A stretch of 64,000 bases of DNA, taken from the NCBI RefSeq assembly GCF_038595065.1, contig NZ_CP152003.1:228001-292000 (forward strand). The letters run 5' to 3'. Below, piece by piece: positions 1-10,130 of this stretch (position 1 is its first letter; every line of letters starts with the position of its first letter). Source of the stretch: Sutcliffiella sp. FSL R7-0096. Lineage in GTDB: Bacteria > Bacillota > Bacilli > Bacillales > Bacillaceae_I. The translations under genes were made by a program, and so were the position numbers. A model generated the notes under the pieces. The model did not search any database, had not been told where the DNA came from, and worked only from the letters and a program-made list of their open reading frames with translations.

Positions 1-1258
<1,258 letters not shown>

Positions 1259-1381
1259 AACAATGATGAAATAAGAGAACGATATGAATATCTTGATACG
1301 AACACATTATCTAGTTTTGAAGGAACAAGAAAGTTGAAAAACTTCTTGATTTTCTTTCTCAATTTTGTATAATATTATTTG

Positions 1382-1498
1382 TCTGGTAATGATGGCGAAG
1401 AGGTCACACCCGTTCCCATACCGAACACGGAAGTTAAGCTCTTCAGCGCCGATGGTAGTTGGGGGATCTCCCCCTGTGAGAGTAGGACGTTGCCAGGC
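1382..1498 (+). rRNA. 5S ribosomal RNA
   Basis: The core GCGAAGAGGTCACACCCG followed by CCGAACACGGAAGTTAAGC is diagnostic for Bacillus-type 5S rRNA. The terminal CTGGTAA/TTGCCAG helix sets the approximate ends; the exact 5' end may differ by a few bases. Confidence 0.95.
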
Positions 1499-1507
1499 TA
1501 GTATTGT

Positions 1508-1582
1508 TCCACCATAGCTCAGCGGTAGAGCATTCGGCTGTTAACCGAAGGGTCGTAGGTTCGAATCCTACTGGTGGAGCCA
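1508..1582 (+). tRNA. tRNA-Asn (GTT)
   Basis: Full cloverleaf with acceptor TCCACCA pairing to TGGTGGA, anticodon loop CTGTTAA and T-loop GGTTCGAATCC. The 3' CCA is encoded. First of eight tRNAs trailing the rRNA operon. Confidence 0.95.
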
Positions 1583-1583
1583 T

Positions 1584-1657
1584 GCTTCCATAGCTCAGTT
1601 AGGTAGAGCACTTCCATGGTAAGGAAGAGGTCACCGGTTCGAGCCCGGTTGGAAGCT
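1584..1657 (+). tRNA. tRNA-Thr (GGT)
   Basis: Acceptor GCTTCCA pairs with TGGAAGC and the anticodon stem CTTCC/GGAAG encloses ATGGTAA. The 3' CCA is not encoded (sequence reads GGAAGCTTAT), unlike the tRNA just before it. Confidence 0.94.
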
Positions 1658-1672
1658 TATACAATAAAAATT

Positions 1673-1747
1673 GGCCCGTTGGTCAAGCGGTTAAGACACC
1701 GCCCTTTCACGGCGGTAACACGGGTTCGAATCCCGTACGGGTCACCA
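1673..1747 (+). tRNA. tRNA-Glu (TTC)
   Basis: Acceptor GGCCCGT pairs with ACGGGTC; anticodon loop CTTTCAC gives TTC; CCA is encoded. Confidence 0.95.
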
Positions 1748-1804
1748 TAGTTTTTTCGCGCAGCGAAAATAACTTTCCTTTTAAATAAATATATTTATTA
1801 CATT

Positions 1805-1880
1805 GGAGGATTAGCTCAGCTGGGAGAGCACCTGCCTTACAAGCAGGGGGTCGGCGGTTCGATCCCGTCATCCTCCACCA
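1805..1880 (+). tRNA. tRNA-Val (TAC)
   Basis: Acceptor GGAGGAT pairs with ATCCTCC; anticodon loop CTTACAA gives TAC; CCA is encoded. Confidence 0.95.
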
Positions 1881-1888
1881 TATCCCTT

Positions 1889-1972
1889 GGAGGGGTAGCG
1901 AAGTGGCTAAACGCGGCGGACTGTAAATCCGCTCCTTCGGGTTCGGCAGTTCGAATCTGCCCCCCTCCACCA
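1889..1972 (+). tRNA. tRNA-Tyr (GTA)
   Basis: Type II tRNA with a long variable arm, anticodon loop CTGTAAA and encoded CCA; 84 nt, as expected for Tyr. Confidence 0.95.
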
Positions 1973-2114
1973 TTCAACTTCGAAATGAAAATTCCGGAGT
2001 TTTTGTTTGAAATCGTGTATAAACTTTCTTTAACTAGAGATAATAAGTGAAGTTATTCAACCTGGCATTTTGGGTATGAAATACATAAAGTTTATACAAA
2101 AAAAATTTCAATAA

Positions 2115-2189
2115 TGGGCTATAGCCAAGCGGTAAGGCATCGCACTTTGACTGCGACATGCGTTGGTTCGAATCCAGCTAGCCCAGCCA
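2115..2189 (+). tRNA. tRNA-Gln (TTG)
   Basis: Acceptor TGGGCTA pairs with TAGCCCA; anticodon loop TTTGACT gives TTG; CCA is encoded. It is separated from tRNA-Tyr by about 140 bp without a recognisable gene. Confidence 0.95.
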
Positions 2190-2191
2190 AC

Positions 2192-2264
2192 GTGCCATTA
2201 GCTCAGTCGGTAGAGCATCTGACTTTTAATCAGAGGGTCGAAGGTTCGAGTCCTTCATGGCACA
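2192..2264 (+). tRNA. tRNA-Lys (TTT)
   Basis: Acceptor GTGCCAT pairs with ATGGCAC; anticodon loop CTTTTAA gives TTT; CCA is not encoded. Confidence 0.95.
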
Positions 2265-2298
2265 TCTTTTTTATACAAGCTTTATTATTACATCATAA

Positions 2299-2371
2299 GG
2301 GGCCTTAGCTCAGCTGGGAGAGCGCCTGCTTTGCACGCAGGAGGTCAGCGGTTCGATCCCGCTAGGCTCCA
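2299..2371 (+). tRNA. tRNA-Ala (TGC)
   Basis: Anticodon loop TTTGCAC gives TGC; T-loop GGTTCGATCCC; the acceptor ends GGCTCCA without an encoded CCA. Last tRNA of the cluster, followed at once by a terminator. Confidence 0.94.
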
Positions 2372-2387
2372 CTTTCTAATAAAGTTT

Positions 2388-2419
2388 AAGTCATAGACCT
2401 TTGGGTTTATGGCTTTTTT
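2388..2419 (+). terminator. Rho-independent terminator of the rRNA/tRNA operon
   Basis: AAGTCATAGACC pairs with GGGTTTATGGCTT across a short loop and is followed by a run of T. It sits 16 bp after tRNA-Ala and ends the stable-RNA transcription unit. Confidence 0.85.
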
Positions 2420-2785
2420 GTTTGTCTTCTGGCCATTTAAGTATCTAAAGAAGTATCTAAACACTTATAGAATATATGAAATGATACTTGGTGCGAAATC
2501 GGGCGATAATTAAATTAATCCGGGCTTTTTTAAAAAAATACGGGCGAAAAACTCAGTAAAATGGGCGATTCCAATAAAATGGTTTTCCACATACCCTCTG
2601 GACTCAAGAGCTAGCTTAACGGCTTTCCCTTCCTTCTCAGCCATCCCGTCCTTAGCACCATATAAAACGGGCAGTAATAATTCGACAATTCCAAACTGCA
2701 TATATATTCAAAACTATGTCGAGTTGAGTCATCTCTTGTTTTCGCTATACAATAGAAGTAGATTACAAAAAGGGGGACACGATTC
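2420..2785. other. Intergenic region upstream of arginase
   Basis: About 366 bp with no gene I can support. It must hold the arginase promoter; the stretch around 2740-2760 (TTTTCGCTATACAATAG) contains a TATACAAT-like -10, but no convincing -35. A minus-strand open frame here has no ribosome-binding site and no recognisable family. Confidence 0.5.
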
Positions 2786-3688
2786 ATGAAGAAGGATATT
2801 AGCATTATTGGAGTACCAATGGATTTGGGTCAAACACGTCGCGGAGTGGATATGGGTCCCAGCGCAATCCGTTATGCGGGGGTAGTAGAGAGATTGGAAA
2901 GGCTGGCACACAGTATTGAGGATTTAGGGGATATTGAAATTGGCAGCAGGGAAAGATCAGATGAAGCTGAAAGCAATTTGAAGAATTTGAAAGCGGTTGC
3001 GGAGGCAAGTGAAAACCTTGCATCAAAAGTGGATGAAGTAGTCACTCAGGGTAAATTCCCTTTAGTATTGGGAGGGGACCACAGTATAGCCATTGGAACA
3101 ATTGCTGGACTTGCAAAGCATTATCCTAACTTGGGCGTCATCTGGTATGATGCGCATGGAGACTTGAATACTGGGGATACATCACCATCAGGTAACATTC
3201 ACGGGATGCCGTTAGCTGTAAGTCTAGGACTTGGTGATCCAACACTGACCAATATTGGTGGGTATGGTACTAAGATTAAACCGGAAAACATTGTGATCAT
3301 CGGAGCTAGATCACTTGATGAGGGAGAGAAAGTACTCATTAAGGAAAAGGGGATTAAAGTATTTACGATGCACGAGATAGACAGGCTAGGGATGACTGCG
3401 GTTATGGAGGAAGCCATTGCATATTTGAAGGAGCAAGGGGCAGATGGTGTTCACCTCTCCTTAGACCTGGATGGCTTGGACCCGCATGATGCACCTGGCG
3501 TGGGTACACCTGTACTTGGTGGAATTTCTTACCGGGAAAGTCATTTGGCAATGGAGATGTTGGAAGAGGCTGATATTTTGACTTCAGCAGAGTTTGTGGA
3601 AGTTAACCCGATTCTCGATGAGCGTAATAAAACAGCGACGGTGGCTGTTGCTCTGATGGGTTCATTATTTGGGGAAAAGCTCCTGTAA
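2786..3688 (+). CDS. rocF: Arginase
   Basis: Hydrolyses L-arginine to ornithine and urea in the cytoplasm, the first step of the arginase catabolic route. The 300-residue length is normal. The binuclear manganese ligands lie in the family motifs GGDHS, WYDAHGDLN and SLDLDGLDP, all intact, and the C-terminal EVNPILD motif is present. The ATG is preceded by AAAGGGGGA at a good distance. The gene stands alone between the tRNA cluster and a convergent Spo0E-like gene. In Bacillus, rocF is controlled by arginine regulators (AhrC/RocR); I do not identify their sites here. Confidence 0.96.
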   Translation: MKKDISIIGVPMDLGQTRRGVDMGPSAIRYAGVVERLERLAHSIEDLGDIEIGSRERSDEAESNLKNLKAVAEASENLASKVDEVVTQGKFPLVLGGDHSIAIGTIAGLAKHYPNLGVIWYDAHGDLNTGDTSPSGNIHGMPLAVSLGLGDPTLTNIGGYGTKIKPENIVIIGARSLDEGEKVLIKEKGIKVFTMHEIDRLGMTAVMEEAIAYLKEQGADGVHLSLDLDGLDPHDAPGVGTPVLGGISYRESHLAMEMLEEADILTSAEFVEVNPILDERNKTATVAVALMGSLFGEKLL

Positions 3689-3866
3689 ATAAAACGGTTT
3701 TTTCGTAAACTTTGTTCCTTTTACGAACTTATCAATCAACCGTTATATTCCCTACTTTCGTACTTTATTCTCTGTAATACTATATCTACTTCATGTAAAT
3801 TTTAGAGTATGGGTGCAGTAGTAAAAAGTCTTTTTTCCAAGCAACAATCTTTGAGAAAGAGCCAAA

Positions 3867-3905
3867 TAAAAAAACACCAGCAACTTTTATCAGGAAGTTG
3901 CTGGT
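3867..3905 (-). terminator. Terminator of the Spo0E-like gene
   Basis: ACCAGCAACTT and AAGTTGCTGGT form an 11-bp stem with an 8-base loop. On the minus strand it is followed by GTGTTTTTTT. The stem overlaps the last codons of the Spo0E-like gene. Confidence 0.85.
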
Positions 3906-4072
3906 TTTCGTTTTATTTGTAAATATAAGTATTGGTTTATCAATGAATCAAGCGAGGTGCTCGCATCAATTACTTCTTTGGATTGTAGATGGTTGGAGGA
4001 GGAAAGTCGAATCATTTCTTCTCTTTTTCGCTCAATAGCTTCTTGTAAATGGACGGTAGCATGGACTGCCAA
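3890..4072 (-). CDS. Spo0E-like aspartyl-phosphate phosphatase
   Basis: Small helical-hairpin phosphatase of the Spo0E family, which removes the phosphate from Spo0A~P and so delays sporulation. The pattern IERKREEMIRL, a short loop, KEVIDAS and LDSLINQYL matches the two-helix family signature, although the usual SQELD core reads STSLD here. A start at TTG 4072 is chosen because a strong AAGGGGTG lies just ahead of it; an ATG at 4093 is also in frame and would add seven residues but lacks a good ribosome-binding site. Monocistronic, convergent with rocF. The subfamily cannot be assigned. Confidence 0.75.
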   Translation of the reverse strand: MAVHATVHLQEAIERKREEMIRLSSSNHLQSKEVIDASTSLDSLINQYLYLQIKRKPATS

Positions 4073-4191
4073 TGTAAAACACCCCTTATTCATTAGGCTT
4101 CAAAACTAATCCTAGTAGTTTTTACCCTCTTTTATCCTTTTTCAAACCAATTTTAGTAAAAATTTGTTAGAATATATTTTAGAAAGAAAAA

Positions 4192-4218
4192 TGAAACCTT
4201 TTACGGCGAAGGCACGTA
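4192..4218 (+). promoter_or_regulatory. SigW-type autoregulatory promoter
   Basis: TGAAAC at 4192-4197 and CGTA at 4215-4218, separated by 17 bp, match the ECF sigma-W consensus (TGAAAC, 16-17 bp, CGTA). It lies about 35 bp before sigW, where Bacillus sigW carries its own SigW-dependent promoter. Confidence 0.85.
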
Positions 4219-4252
4219 TTACTAGTCGACCGCCAGACATCGGGGGAACGGA

Positions 4253-4816
4253 ATGGAAGAGCTAATCAGAAAAAGAATAAAGCAAATAAAAAAGGGCGAT
4301 CAGGATGCGTTTGCGGAAATCGTGGAGATATTTAAAGATAAAATCTATCAGCTTGTGTACCGGATGATCGGTAATTCACACGAAGCGGAGGATATTGCGC
4401 AGGAAGCTTTTATTAGGGCATATATCAATATCAATAGCTTTGATGTTAACCGGAAGTTTTCTACGTGGCTCTATCGAATTGCAACGAACTTAACGATCGA
4501 CCGTATTCGTAAAAAGAAGCCAGACTATTATTTAGATGCAGAGGTCGCAGGGACAGAGGGATTGACGATGTATTCCCAAGTGGCTGCAGATATTGCCCTT
4601 CCTGAGGAGGAAGTGGAAACGATGGAGCTTCAAGGAGAAATCCAGCGTCAAATCTTGAAGCTTCCGGACAAGTACCGCTCGGTGATTGTGCTAAAATATA
4701 TCGACGAGCTTTCGTTAATTGAGATCAGTGAAATACTGGAGATTCCAGTAGGAACGGTAAAAACCCGTATTCATAGAGGGCGAGAAGCGCTTAGGCAGCA
4801 ATTGCGCCATGTTTAA
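4253..4816 (+). CDS. sigW: ECF RNA polymerase sigma factor SigW
   Basis: Directs RNA polymerase to cell-envelope stress and antimicrobial resistance promoters. At 187 residues it matches SigW. Region 2 (about residues 25-95) includes AEDIAQEAFIRAYININSF and FSTWLYRIATNLTIDR; region 4 (about 130-185) has YRSVIVLKYIDELSLIEISE and the helix-turn-helix GTVKTRIHRGREALR. A SigW-type promoter precedes it and the cognate anti-sigma gene follows 20 bp downstream, so it should be autoregulated and released by proteolysis of RsiW. Confidence 0.96.
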   Translation: MEELIRKRIKQIKKGDQDAFAEIVEIFKDKIYQLVYRMIGNSHEAEDIAQEAFIRAYININSFDVNRKFSTWLYRIATNLTIDRIRKKKPDYYLDAEVAGTEGLTMYSQVAADIALPEEEVETMELQGEIQRQILKLPDKYRSVIVLKYIDELSLIEISEILEIPVGTVKTRIHRGREALRQQLRHV

Positions 4817-4836
4817 TTCTGGAGGTGTAAGTAAAA

Positions 4837-5466
4837 ATGAGCAGATGTCCGGAACAAATCGTCCAGTATATGCATGAGTATTTAGATGGTGATTTAGATA
4901 AAGAACAGGAAAAGGAACTTAAAGCGCATCTCCACGAATGCAAGGAATGCCTTAAAGTTTTCCACGAGCTGGAGAAGGCAATTGCGCTTGTGCAGAGTAC
5001 CTCTCACATATCTGCACCAAATGATTTCACGCAAAAAGTGATGAGCAGTTTACCAAAAGAAAAGAAAACCATTGGCTGGAACCGTTGGATGCGTTCGCAC
5101 CCACTGTTTGTAGCTGCCGCCATTTTCTTTATTTTGATGGCAGGGAGCCTCTTCGGGGGCTGGCAGGAGGATAAATTCGCCTTCACCAACCAGCCGAACC
5201 TTGTCGTTCAGGATAATACCGTGATTGTTCCCGAGGGGGAAGTTGTAGAAGGGGATGTTGTGGTCAAAAACGGTAATATCCGCGTTGAAGGGGAAGTCAG
5301 GGGAAACGTGACGGTCATCAATGGTGAAGTGATCAATGGAGAAAACTATCTTGCTTCTGCCGGACAGGTAACAGGTGACATAGAGGAAATCAACCAAATA
5401 TTTGAATGGATTTGGTTCACCATGAAAGACGGCTTCAAGAAGGCTGTCGATGTCTTCAACGATTAA
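4837..5466 (+). CDS. rsiW: Anti-sigma-W factor RsiW
   Basis: Membrane protein that holds SigW inactive until cleaved by site-1 and site-2 proteases. The N-terminal zinc-binding anti-sigma domain shows the H-x3-C-x2-C motif (H31, C35, C38). A single membrane span lies at about residues 88-107, followed by an extracytoplasmic domain with repeated short beta-strands (VVEGDVVVKNGNIRVEGEV...) like a polymer-forming bactofilin-type fold. Ribosome-binding site GGAGGTG precedes the ATG. Co-transcribed with sigW. Confidence 0.95.
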   Translation: MSRCPEQIVQYMHEYLDGDLDKEQEKELKAHLHECKECLKVFHELEKAIALVQSTSHISAPNDFTQKVMSSLPKEKKTIGWNRWMRSHPLFVAAAIFFILMAGSLFGGWQEDKFAFTNQPNLVVQDNTVIVPEGEVVEGDVVVKNGNIRVEGEVRGNVTVINGEVINGENYLASAGQVTGDIEEINQIFEWIWFTMKDGFKKAVDVFND

Positions 5467-5596
5467 AAGAAGAATAGCAATTCACTTACCATAGCAATAA
5501 CCTTAGTGATCGCAGTGGAAGAGACGACATGGGAGCCCCCGCCCTTTGGATAAGCGAAGCGCCTGAGACGGAGATCATCAGCTGAATAAAAGTCTA
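5467..5596. other. Intergenic, possible dispersed GC-rich repeat
   Basis: Before the terminator lies a relatively GC-rich stretch (about 5505-5583) with partly self-complementary pieces (GCGAAGCGCCTGAGACGGAGATCA). It has no coding signal. It resembles the dispersed intergenic repeats seen in several Bacillus genomes, but with one copy in this window that cannot be shown. Confidence 0.3.
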
Positions 5597-5625
5597 AGAT
5601 GCTTGAAATACTCAAGCATCTTTTT
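5597..5625 (+). terminator. Terminator of sigW-rsiW
   Basis: AAGATGCTTGA pairs with TCAAGCATCTT around a five-base loop and is followed by TTTT. Confidence 0.9.
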
Positions 5626-5768
5626 ATATTTCAGGGAGATTATAATAATATTGCAAATCATGATTTACAGGGCCATTTCTACTTGATTATCAAAAATATG
5701 CTATAATGACATGGTTACGGTTTTCGTACTTGATACATAAATCTTGTACTGTTAAAGGAAGTGTGAGG

Positions 5769-6602
5769 ATGCCTTTTGAAATACCTTTTGGAGATATGCC
5801 ATATTTAAGTTACCTGGCAAATATAGTTGATATTTTGCTGGTTTGGTTTGTTATTTATAAGCTTATCATGGTCATCCGTGGGACAAAGGCGGTTCAGCTG
5901 TTAAAAGGAATAACAGTTATAGTGGTTGTAAGGATCATTAGTAGCTTCTTGGGATTAAGCACCTTGCAATGGCTGATGGACCAAGCGTTGACCTGGGGAT
6001 TCTTGGCGATCATCATCATCTTCCAGCCTGAGCTTCGACGTGCCCTTGAGCAATTGGGTCGAGGGAAACTGTTCTATAGAAGCGGTGTGGATGATGAAGA
6101 AGAGCATGCCAAGATGATGGAAGCAGTCGTGAAATCTGTTCAATACATGGCAAAGCGCCGTATTGGAGCACTTATTTCAATTGAAAGAGAAACCGGAATG
6201 GGAGATTACATAGAAACGGGTATTCCGTTACATGCAAAAGTATCCTCCGAGCTTCTCATCAATATTTTCATACCGAATACGCCACTTCATGATGGTGCGG
6301 TAATTTTACAAAAAAGCAAAGTATCTGCTGCAGCATGTTACCTGCCATTGTCCGAGAGTCCTTTTATATCCAAGGAACTGGGAACAAGGCACAGAGCGGC
6401 ATTAGGAATCAGTGAAGTAACAGATAGTCTTACAATTGTCGTGTCGGAGGAGACAGGAAATATCTCCGTTACGAAGAACGGCGAACTGCACCGCGATTTA
6501 GAACCTGATATATTCAGTGACCTGTTGATGAAGGAAATGGATACAAGTATAAAAACAACATCTTCAACTCGCTGGCAGTGGAGGGGGAAAAAGGATGGAT
6601 AA
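5769..6602 (+). CDS. cdaA: Diadenylate cyclase CdaA
   Basis: Makes the second messenger c-di-AMP from two ATP at the membrane. Three hydrophobic segments occupy about residues 10-90, then the DAC catalytic domain follows with its diagnostic LHDGAVIL and GTRHRAALG motifs intact. The ATG at 5769 has AAAGGAAG about eight bases upstream; upstream in-frame ATGs lack this and would add an atypical N-terminus. 277 residues, normal for CdaA. It overlaps cdaR by 8 bp, and the cdaA-cdaR-glmM order is the conserved c-di-AMP/cell-wall operon in which CdaR and GlmM modulate CdaA. Confidence 0.96.
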   Translation: MPFEIPFGDMPYLSYLANIVDILLVWFVIYKLIMVIRGTKAVQLLKGITVIVVVRIISSFLGLSTLQWLMDQALTWGFLAIIIIFQPELRRALEQLGRGKLFYRSGVDDEEEHAKMMEAVVKSVQYMAKRRIGALISIERETGMGDYIETGIPLHAKVSSELLINIFIPNTPLHDGAVILQKSKVSAAACYLPLSESPFISKELGTRHRAALGISEVTDSLTIVVSEETGNISVTKNGELHRDLEPDIFSDLLMKEMDTSIKTTSSTRWQWRGKKDG

Positions 6603-7848
6603 GTTTATCAATAACCGTTGGGTGATGAAAATTATCGCATTGTTGATGGCCTTTATGCTGTACATGTCCGTTAACATCGAAAATACTTCCACACAGCAGC
6701 GAACTAACACCACTCCTCCACCGTTTTCGGGATCCAATGATGTGGAAACAGTGACCGATGTCCCTGTGGAGTCTTACTATGACCGTGAGAACCTCGTCGT
6801 TACCGGAGTTCCACAAAGTGTAGCGGTGACCCTTGAAGGCCCGACTGCAACGGTTAAGCCTGCTGCGCTGCAGAAAGATTTTGAAGTGTTCGCAGACCTT
6901 TCCGATTTGGGGGTAGGGACACACCAAGTGACCCTGCAGCATCGTAATCTATCAGATAGATTAAGCGTTACGATTGAGCCGGCTATCGCATCTGTGACGA
7001 TTCATGAAAGAATCTCGAAGGACTTTCCGGTGGATGTTGATTTTATTAACAGAGGCCAGATGGAAGAAGGTTACCAAACAGAACAGCCAATCGTGAAACC
7101 GAATATCGTAAAGGTAACAGGTTCACGTGAATTGATTGAAAGCATTGCCCTTGTGAAAGCTCGTGTGGATTTAAAAGGTGTCAATGAGTCTGTGGAACAA
7201 CAATCGCGTGTCACCGTATATGACAGGGAAGGAAACTCTTTGAATGTGGAAGTGGAACCTGCTGTGGTGGACGTCAATGTCCCGGTTACTAGCCCCTATA
7301 AATCCGTTCCTTTGAAGATTAATCGAAAAGGATCACTTGGAGAGAACTTGAGCATCACCAAAGTGGAAGCAGTACCGAACGAAGTGACCGTGTATGGGCC
7401 GAAAAGTGCCATAGACAAGCTTGAGTTCATTGATAATATAGATTTGGATTTAACGGAGATAACAGAAAGCACAACCGTTGAAGTGGATGTTCCTGTACCG
7501 GACGGTGTAAAACGGATGGTACCGGAGAAAATCAAAATCAACGTGGAAGTGGAAAAAGAAGAACAAAAAACATTTACAAACGTACCTATCCAATTTATCG
7601 GCCTTACAGAAGGATTGGAGCTTGAGTTCATTGACCCAGAAAGCGGGTTATTAGACCTGACAGTCCTAGGGTCCCCGAGTGTCCTTGAGACCGTCAACAG
7701 CACCGATATGGAGATGTATGTCAATGTGACTGATTTGAATGCGGGAGAGCATGAAGTGCCTCTTGAAATAAATGGTCCACAAAATGTTTCGTGGGACCTG
7801 CCAAAAAGAAATGTAAAGTTCAGATTGATAGAAGAAACTAATGAGTAG
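6595..7848 (+). CDS. cdaR: CdaA regulatory protein CdaR (YbbR domains)
   Basis: Membrane-anchored regulator of CdaA. One N-terminal membrane span (about residues 8-24) is followed by a long extracytoplasmic part made of repeated YbbR beta-domains, visible as recurring motifs of the type VPVxI...G...GY and [16 protein letters not shown]. 417 residues. Its start lies inside the end of cdaA, so the two are translationally coupled. Confidence 0.94.
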   Translation: MDKFINNRWVMKIIALLMAFMLYMSVNIENTSTQQRTNTTPPPFSGSNDVETVTDVPVESYYDRENLVVTGVPQSVAVTLEGPTATVKPAALQKDFEVFADLSDLGVGTHQVTLQHRNLSDRLSVTIEPAIASVTIHERISKDFPVDVDFINRGQMEEGYQTEQPIVKPNIVKVTGSRELIESIALVKARVDLKGVNESVEQQSRVTVYDREGNSLNVEVEPAVVDVNVPVTSPYKSVPLKINRKGSLGENLSITKVEAVPNEVTVYGPKSAIDKLEFIDNIDLDLTEITESTTVEVDVPVPDGVKRMVPEKIKINVEVEKEEQKTFTNVPIQFIGLTEGLELEFIDPESGLLDLTVLGSPSVLETVNSTDMEMYVNVTDLNAGEHEVPLEINGPQNVSWDLPKRNVKFRLIEETNE

Positions 7849-7868
7849 TAAAAGGAGAGATTTACGAA

Positions 7869-9215
7869 ATGGGTAAATATTTTGGAACGGATGGAGTGCG
7901 CGGGGTAGCGAACTCGGAATTAACGCCTGAATTGGCATTTAAAGTAGGACGTTTGGGTGGATATGTGTTAACAAAGGATCAGACCCGTCCAAAAGTGTTG
8001 ATCGGCCGCGATACACGTATTTCAGGACATATGCTTGAAGGTGCGTTAGTGGCAGGATTACTTTCCATTGGTGCAGAAGTTATGCGCTTGGGTGTTATTT
8101 CGACTCCAGGTGTTGCGTACCTGACAAAAGCATTGGGTGCCCAAGCTGGTGTGATGATCTCTGCTTCTCATAATCCGGTGGCGGACAACGGAATCAAGTT
8201 TTTCGGACCGGACGGTTTCAAACTTTCGGACGAGCAGGAAGCAGAAATTGAAGCATTGATGGACGAAGAGACAGATAGCCTTCCACGTCCAGTCGGCGCT
8301 GACCTAGGTCAAGTGAACGACTATTTCGAAGGCGGACAGAAATACCTTCAATTCCTAAAACAAACAGTGGATGAGGACTTCTCCGGCATTCATATTGCCC
8401 TAGATTGTGCACATGGCGCGACATCTTCTCATGCGACACATCTTTTTGCAGATCTTGAGGCGGACATCTCTACGATGGGATCTTCTCCTAACGGATTGAA
8501 CATCAATGACGGTGTCGGTTCTACTCACCCAGAGGCACTTGCAGAATTAGTGCTGGAAAAGGGAGCGGATATCGGTCTTGCATTTGATGGCGATGGCGAC
8601 CGCATCATCGCAGTCGATGAAAAGGGACAAATTGTCGACGGCGATCAGATCATGTTCATCTGTGCAAAATACCTAAGTGAGCAAGGACGCCTACGTCATA
8701 ACACAGTCGTTTCCACTGTCATGAGCAACCTTGGCTTCTACAAAGCATTAGAGGCGAATAATGTGGAAACAAAGCAAACAGCAGTCGGTGACCGTTATGT
8801 AGTAGAAGAAATGAAGAACGGTAATTACCTTCTTGGCGGGGAACAATCCGGCCACATCATCTTCCTTGACTACAACACAACTGGTGACGGCATGCTAACA
8901 GGCCTTCAGCTTGTAAACATCATGAAGTTGACGAAAAAGAGCCTATCCGAGCTTGCTGGTGAAATGACAAAGTTCCCTCAACTTCTTGTGAACATCAAAG
9001 TAACGGACAAGCACCGTGTAACAGAGAACGAGAAAGTGAAAGCTGTCATTGAAGCAGTAGAAGCAGAAATGAACGGCAATGGCCGCATCCTAGTGCGTCC
9101 TTCCGGTACAGAGCCACTTGTACGTGTCATGGCCGAAGCTCCAACACAAGAGCAATGCGATGAGTACGTAGAACGTATTGCTGCTGTGGTGCGCACGGAA
9201 ATGGGTACGGAATAA
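7869..9215 (+). CDS. glmM: Phosphoglucosamine mutase GlmM
   Basis: Interconverts glucosamine-6-phosphate and glucosamine-1-phosphate for UDP-GlcNAc and peptidoglycan synthesis. The phosphorylated serine is S100 in the loop ISASHNP; the metal-binding loop DGDGDR and the phosphate-binding [11 protein letters not shown] near the C-terminus are present. 448 residues is standard. AAAGGAGAG precedes the ATG. Last gene of the cdaA-cdaR-glmM operon; GlmS, which makes its substrate, follows after a separate control region. Confidence 0.97.
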   Translation: MGKYFGTDGVRGVANSELTPELAFKVGRLGGYVLTKDQTRPKVLIGRDTRISGHMLEGALVAGLLSIGAEVMRLGVISTPGVAYLTKALGAQAGVMISASHNPVADNGIKFFGPDGFKLSDEQEAEIEALMDEETDSLPRPVGADLGQVNDYFEGGQKYLQFLKQTVDEDFSGIHIALDCAHGATSSHATHLFADLEADISTMGSSPNGLNINDGVGSTHPEALAELVLEKGADIGLAFDGDGDRIIAVDEKGQIVDGDQIMFICAKYLSEQGRLRHNTVVSTVMSNLGFYKALEANNVETKQTAVGDRYVVEEMKNGNYLLGGEQSGHIIFLDYNTTGDGMLTGLQLVNIMKLTKKSLSELAGEMTKFPQLLVNIKVTDKHRVTENEKVKAVIEAVEAEMNGNGRILVRPSGTEPLVRVMAEAPTQEQCDEYVERIAAVVRTEMGTE

Positions 9216-9233
9216 TCGATAGAGTTAACGAGA

Positions 9234-9281
9234 AAGATATGCATATACCGCACTTTATGAGCGGTGGATGCATATCTTTTT
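9234..9281 (+). terminator. Terminator after glmM
   Basis: Long hairpin: AAGATATGCAT pairs with ATGCATATCTT and an inner ACCGC pairs with GCGGT; TTTTTA follows. Confidence 0.9.
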
Positions 9282-9410
9282 ATATGGCCAGGGTTTTTTG
9301 GTGTCGATGGTGAAGACTTGTTCTGTGGTGGAGGCGTTTGGTGATTTTATGACCGCCGGTTTGGCCGGAATGCATGGGAAGATTGCTCGGAACGAACGAA
9401 ATAACGCAAA

Positions 9411-9619
9411 TGTCCGAAGTTTTGCCGATCTTGTCCGAAGATTTGGGAAAGTTGTCCAAAGATTTTGCGTTCTTGTCCGAAGATTGGCTGTAAATGTCCG
9501 AACGAAATTTTGAAATGTCCAAAGACCGTAGATTCTTGTCCGAACCATGCCTATCAATTGTCCGAACAAATGCCCTAAGCCTTACTGAAATGTCCGAACC
9601 TAACAGAAAAATGTCCGAA
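9411..9619. repeat. 21-bp periodic TGTCCGAA array
   Basis: Ten copies of TGTCCGAA (two read TGTCCAAA) begin at 9411, 9432, 9453, 9474, 9495, 9516, 9537, 9559, 9591 and 9612. Successive spacings are 21 bp six times, then 22, 32 and 21. The intervening 13 bases are AT-rich and only loosely conserved. Because 21 is a multiple of three, several frames stay open through the array and show seven-residue periodicity, but none has a convincing start or matches a family. It lies between the glmM terminator and the glmS promoter. Function unknown. Confidence 0.9.
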
Positions 9620-9788
9620 TGCTTTCTTTACCACTCAAATTTGCTCTTTTTCACAAAAATGAGCATTACTTTGAGTGTGATCCTGACCCAATAACCGAGC
9701 TTGCCACCCAATTCAATTATGCCACAGGCTGCATACACCAAAATGCCACACTCTCCTTTGCATAATTTGGTAAAACCCCACATATTTG

Positions 9789-9817
9789 TTGACGAATTGG
9801 GGTATGGAAGGTAAGAT
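9789..9817 (+). promoter_or_regulatory. SigA-type promoter of glmS
   Basis: TTGACG (9789-9794), a 17-bp spacer and TAAGAT (9812-9817). It lies about 60 bp upstream of the ribozyme, so the transcript would carry the ribozyme in its leader. Confidence 0.75.
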
Positions 9818-9879
9818 ATTATTTGTTGCTATTCAAGAACGGAAAGGAGCATTAAAGTCCCACAATAACTATATATACA

Positions 9880-10020
9880 AAGCGCCTGAACTAAGCGACG
9901 GACGAAACAATGCTTAGTTGACGAGGAGGAGGTTTATCGATCTATCGGCGGATGCCTCCCGGTTGCCAATCACAACCGACTCTAGGGAGCAGTTTAAAAC
10001 ATAAAGGCAACTTTATGTAC
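9880..10020 (+). ncRNA. glmS ribozyme/riboswitch
   Basis: The conserved core is all present: AGCGCCTGAAC, GACGGACGAAACA, TTGACGAGGAGGAGG, TTTATCGA, CGGCGGATGCCTCCCGG, and the closing hairpin ACATAAAGGCAACTTTATGT. By homology, cleavage falls between A9881 and G9882. Glucosamine-6-phosphate acts as the cofactor for self-cleavage, which destabilises the glmS message and gives feedback control. Confidence 0.96.
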
Positions 10021-10130
10021 AAAGACTGTTACTATGATTACAAAATTATTTTATAGGTAATGTGGGGGCAAGACTGTCCCCTTCTATGGTGTGCTTTCTT
10101 GTCCCTGCAACTCTAGGGAGGAAACTATTT

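Noticed and set aside
1707-2308. Open frames through the tRNA cluster
   Set aside because: They are translations of tRNA genes; their protein motifs are the known artefact of annotating tRNAs as proteins.
2510-2701. Minus-strand 63-codon frame upstream of arginase
   Set aside because: Protein-like composition but no ribosome-binding site, no family and no terminator; too weak to call.
9411-9619. CRISPR array
   Set aside because: The repeat core is only eight bases, the spacing is 21 bp and no cas gene is present.
9255-9694. Frames on both strands across the TGTCCGAA array with seven-residue periodicity
   Set aside because: The periodicity follows from the 21-bp DNA repeat; several frames are open equally well and none has a good start context.
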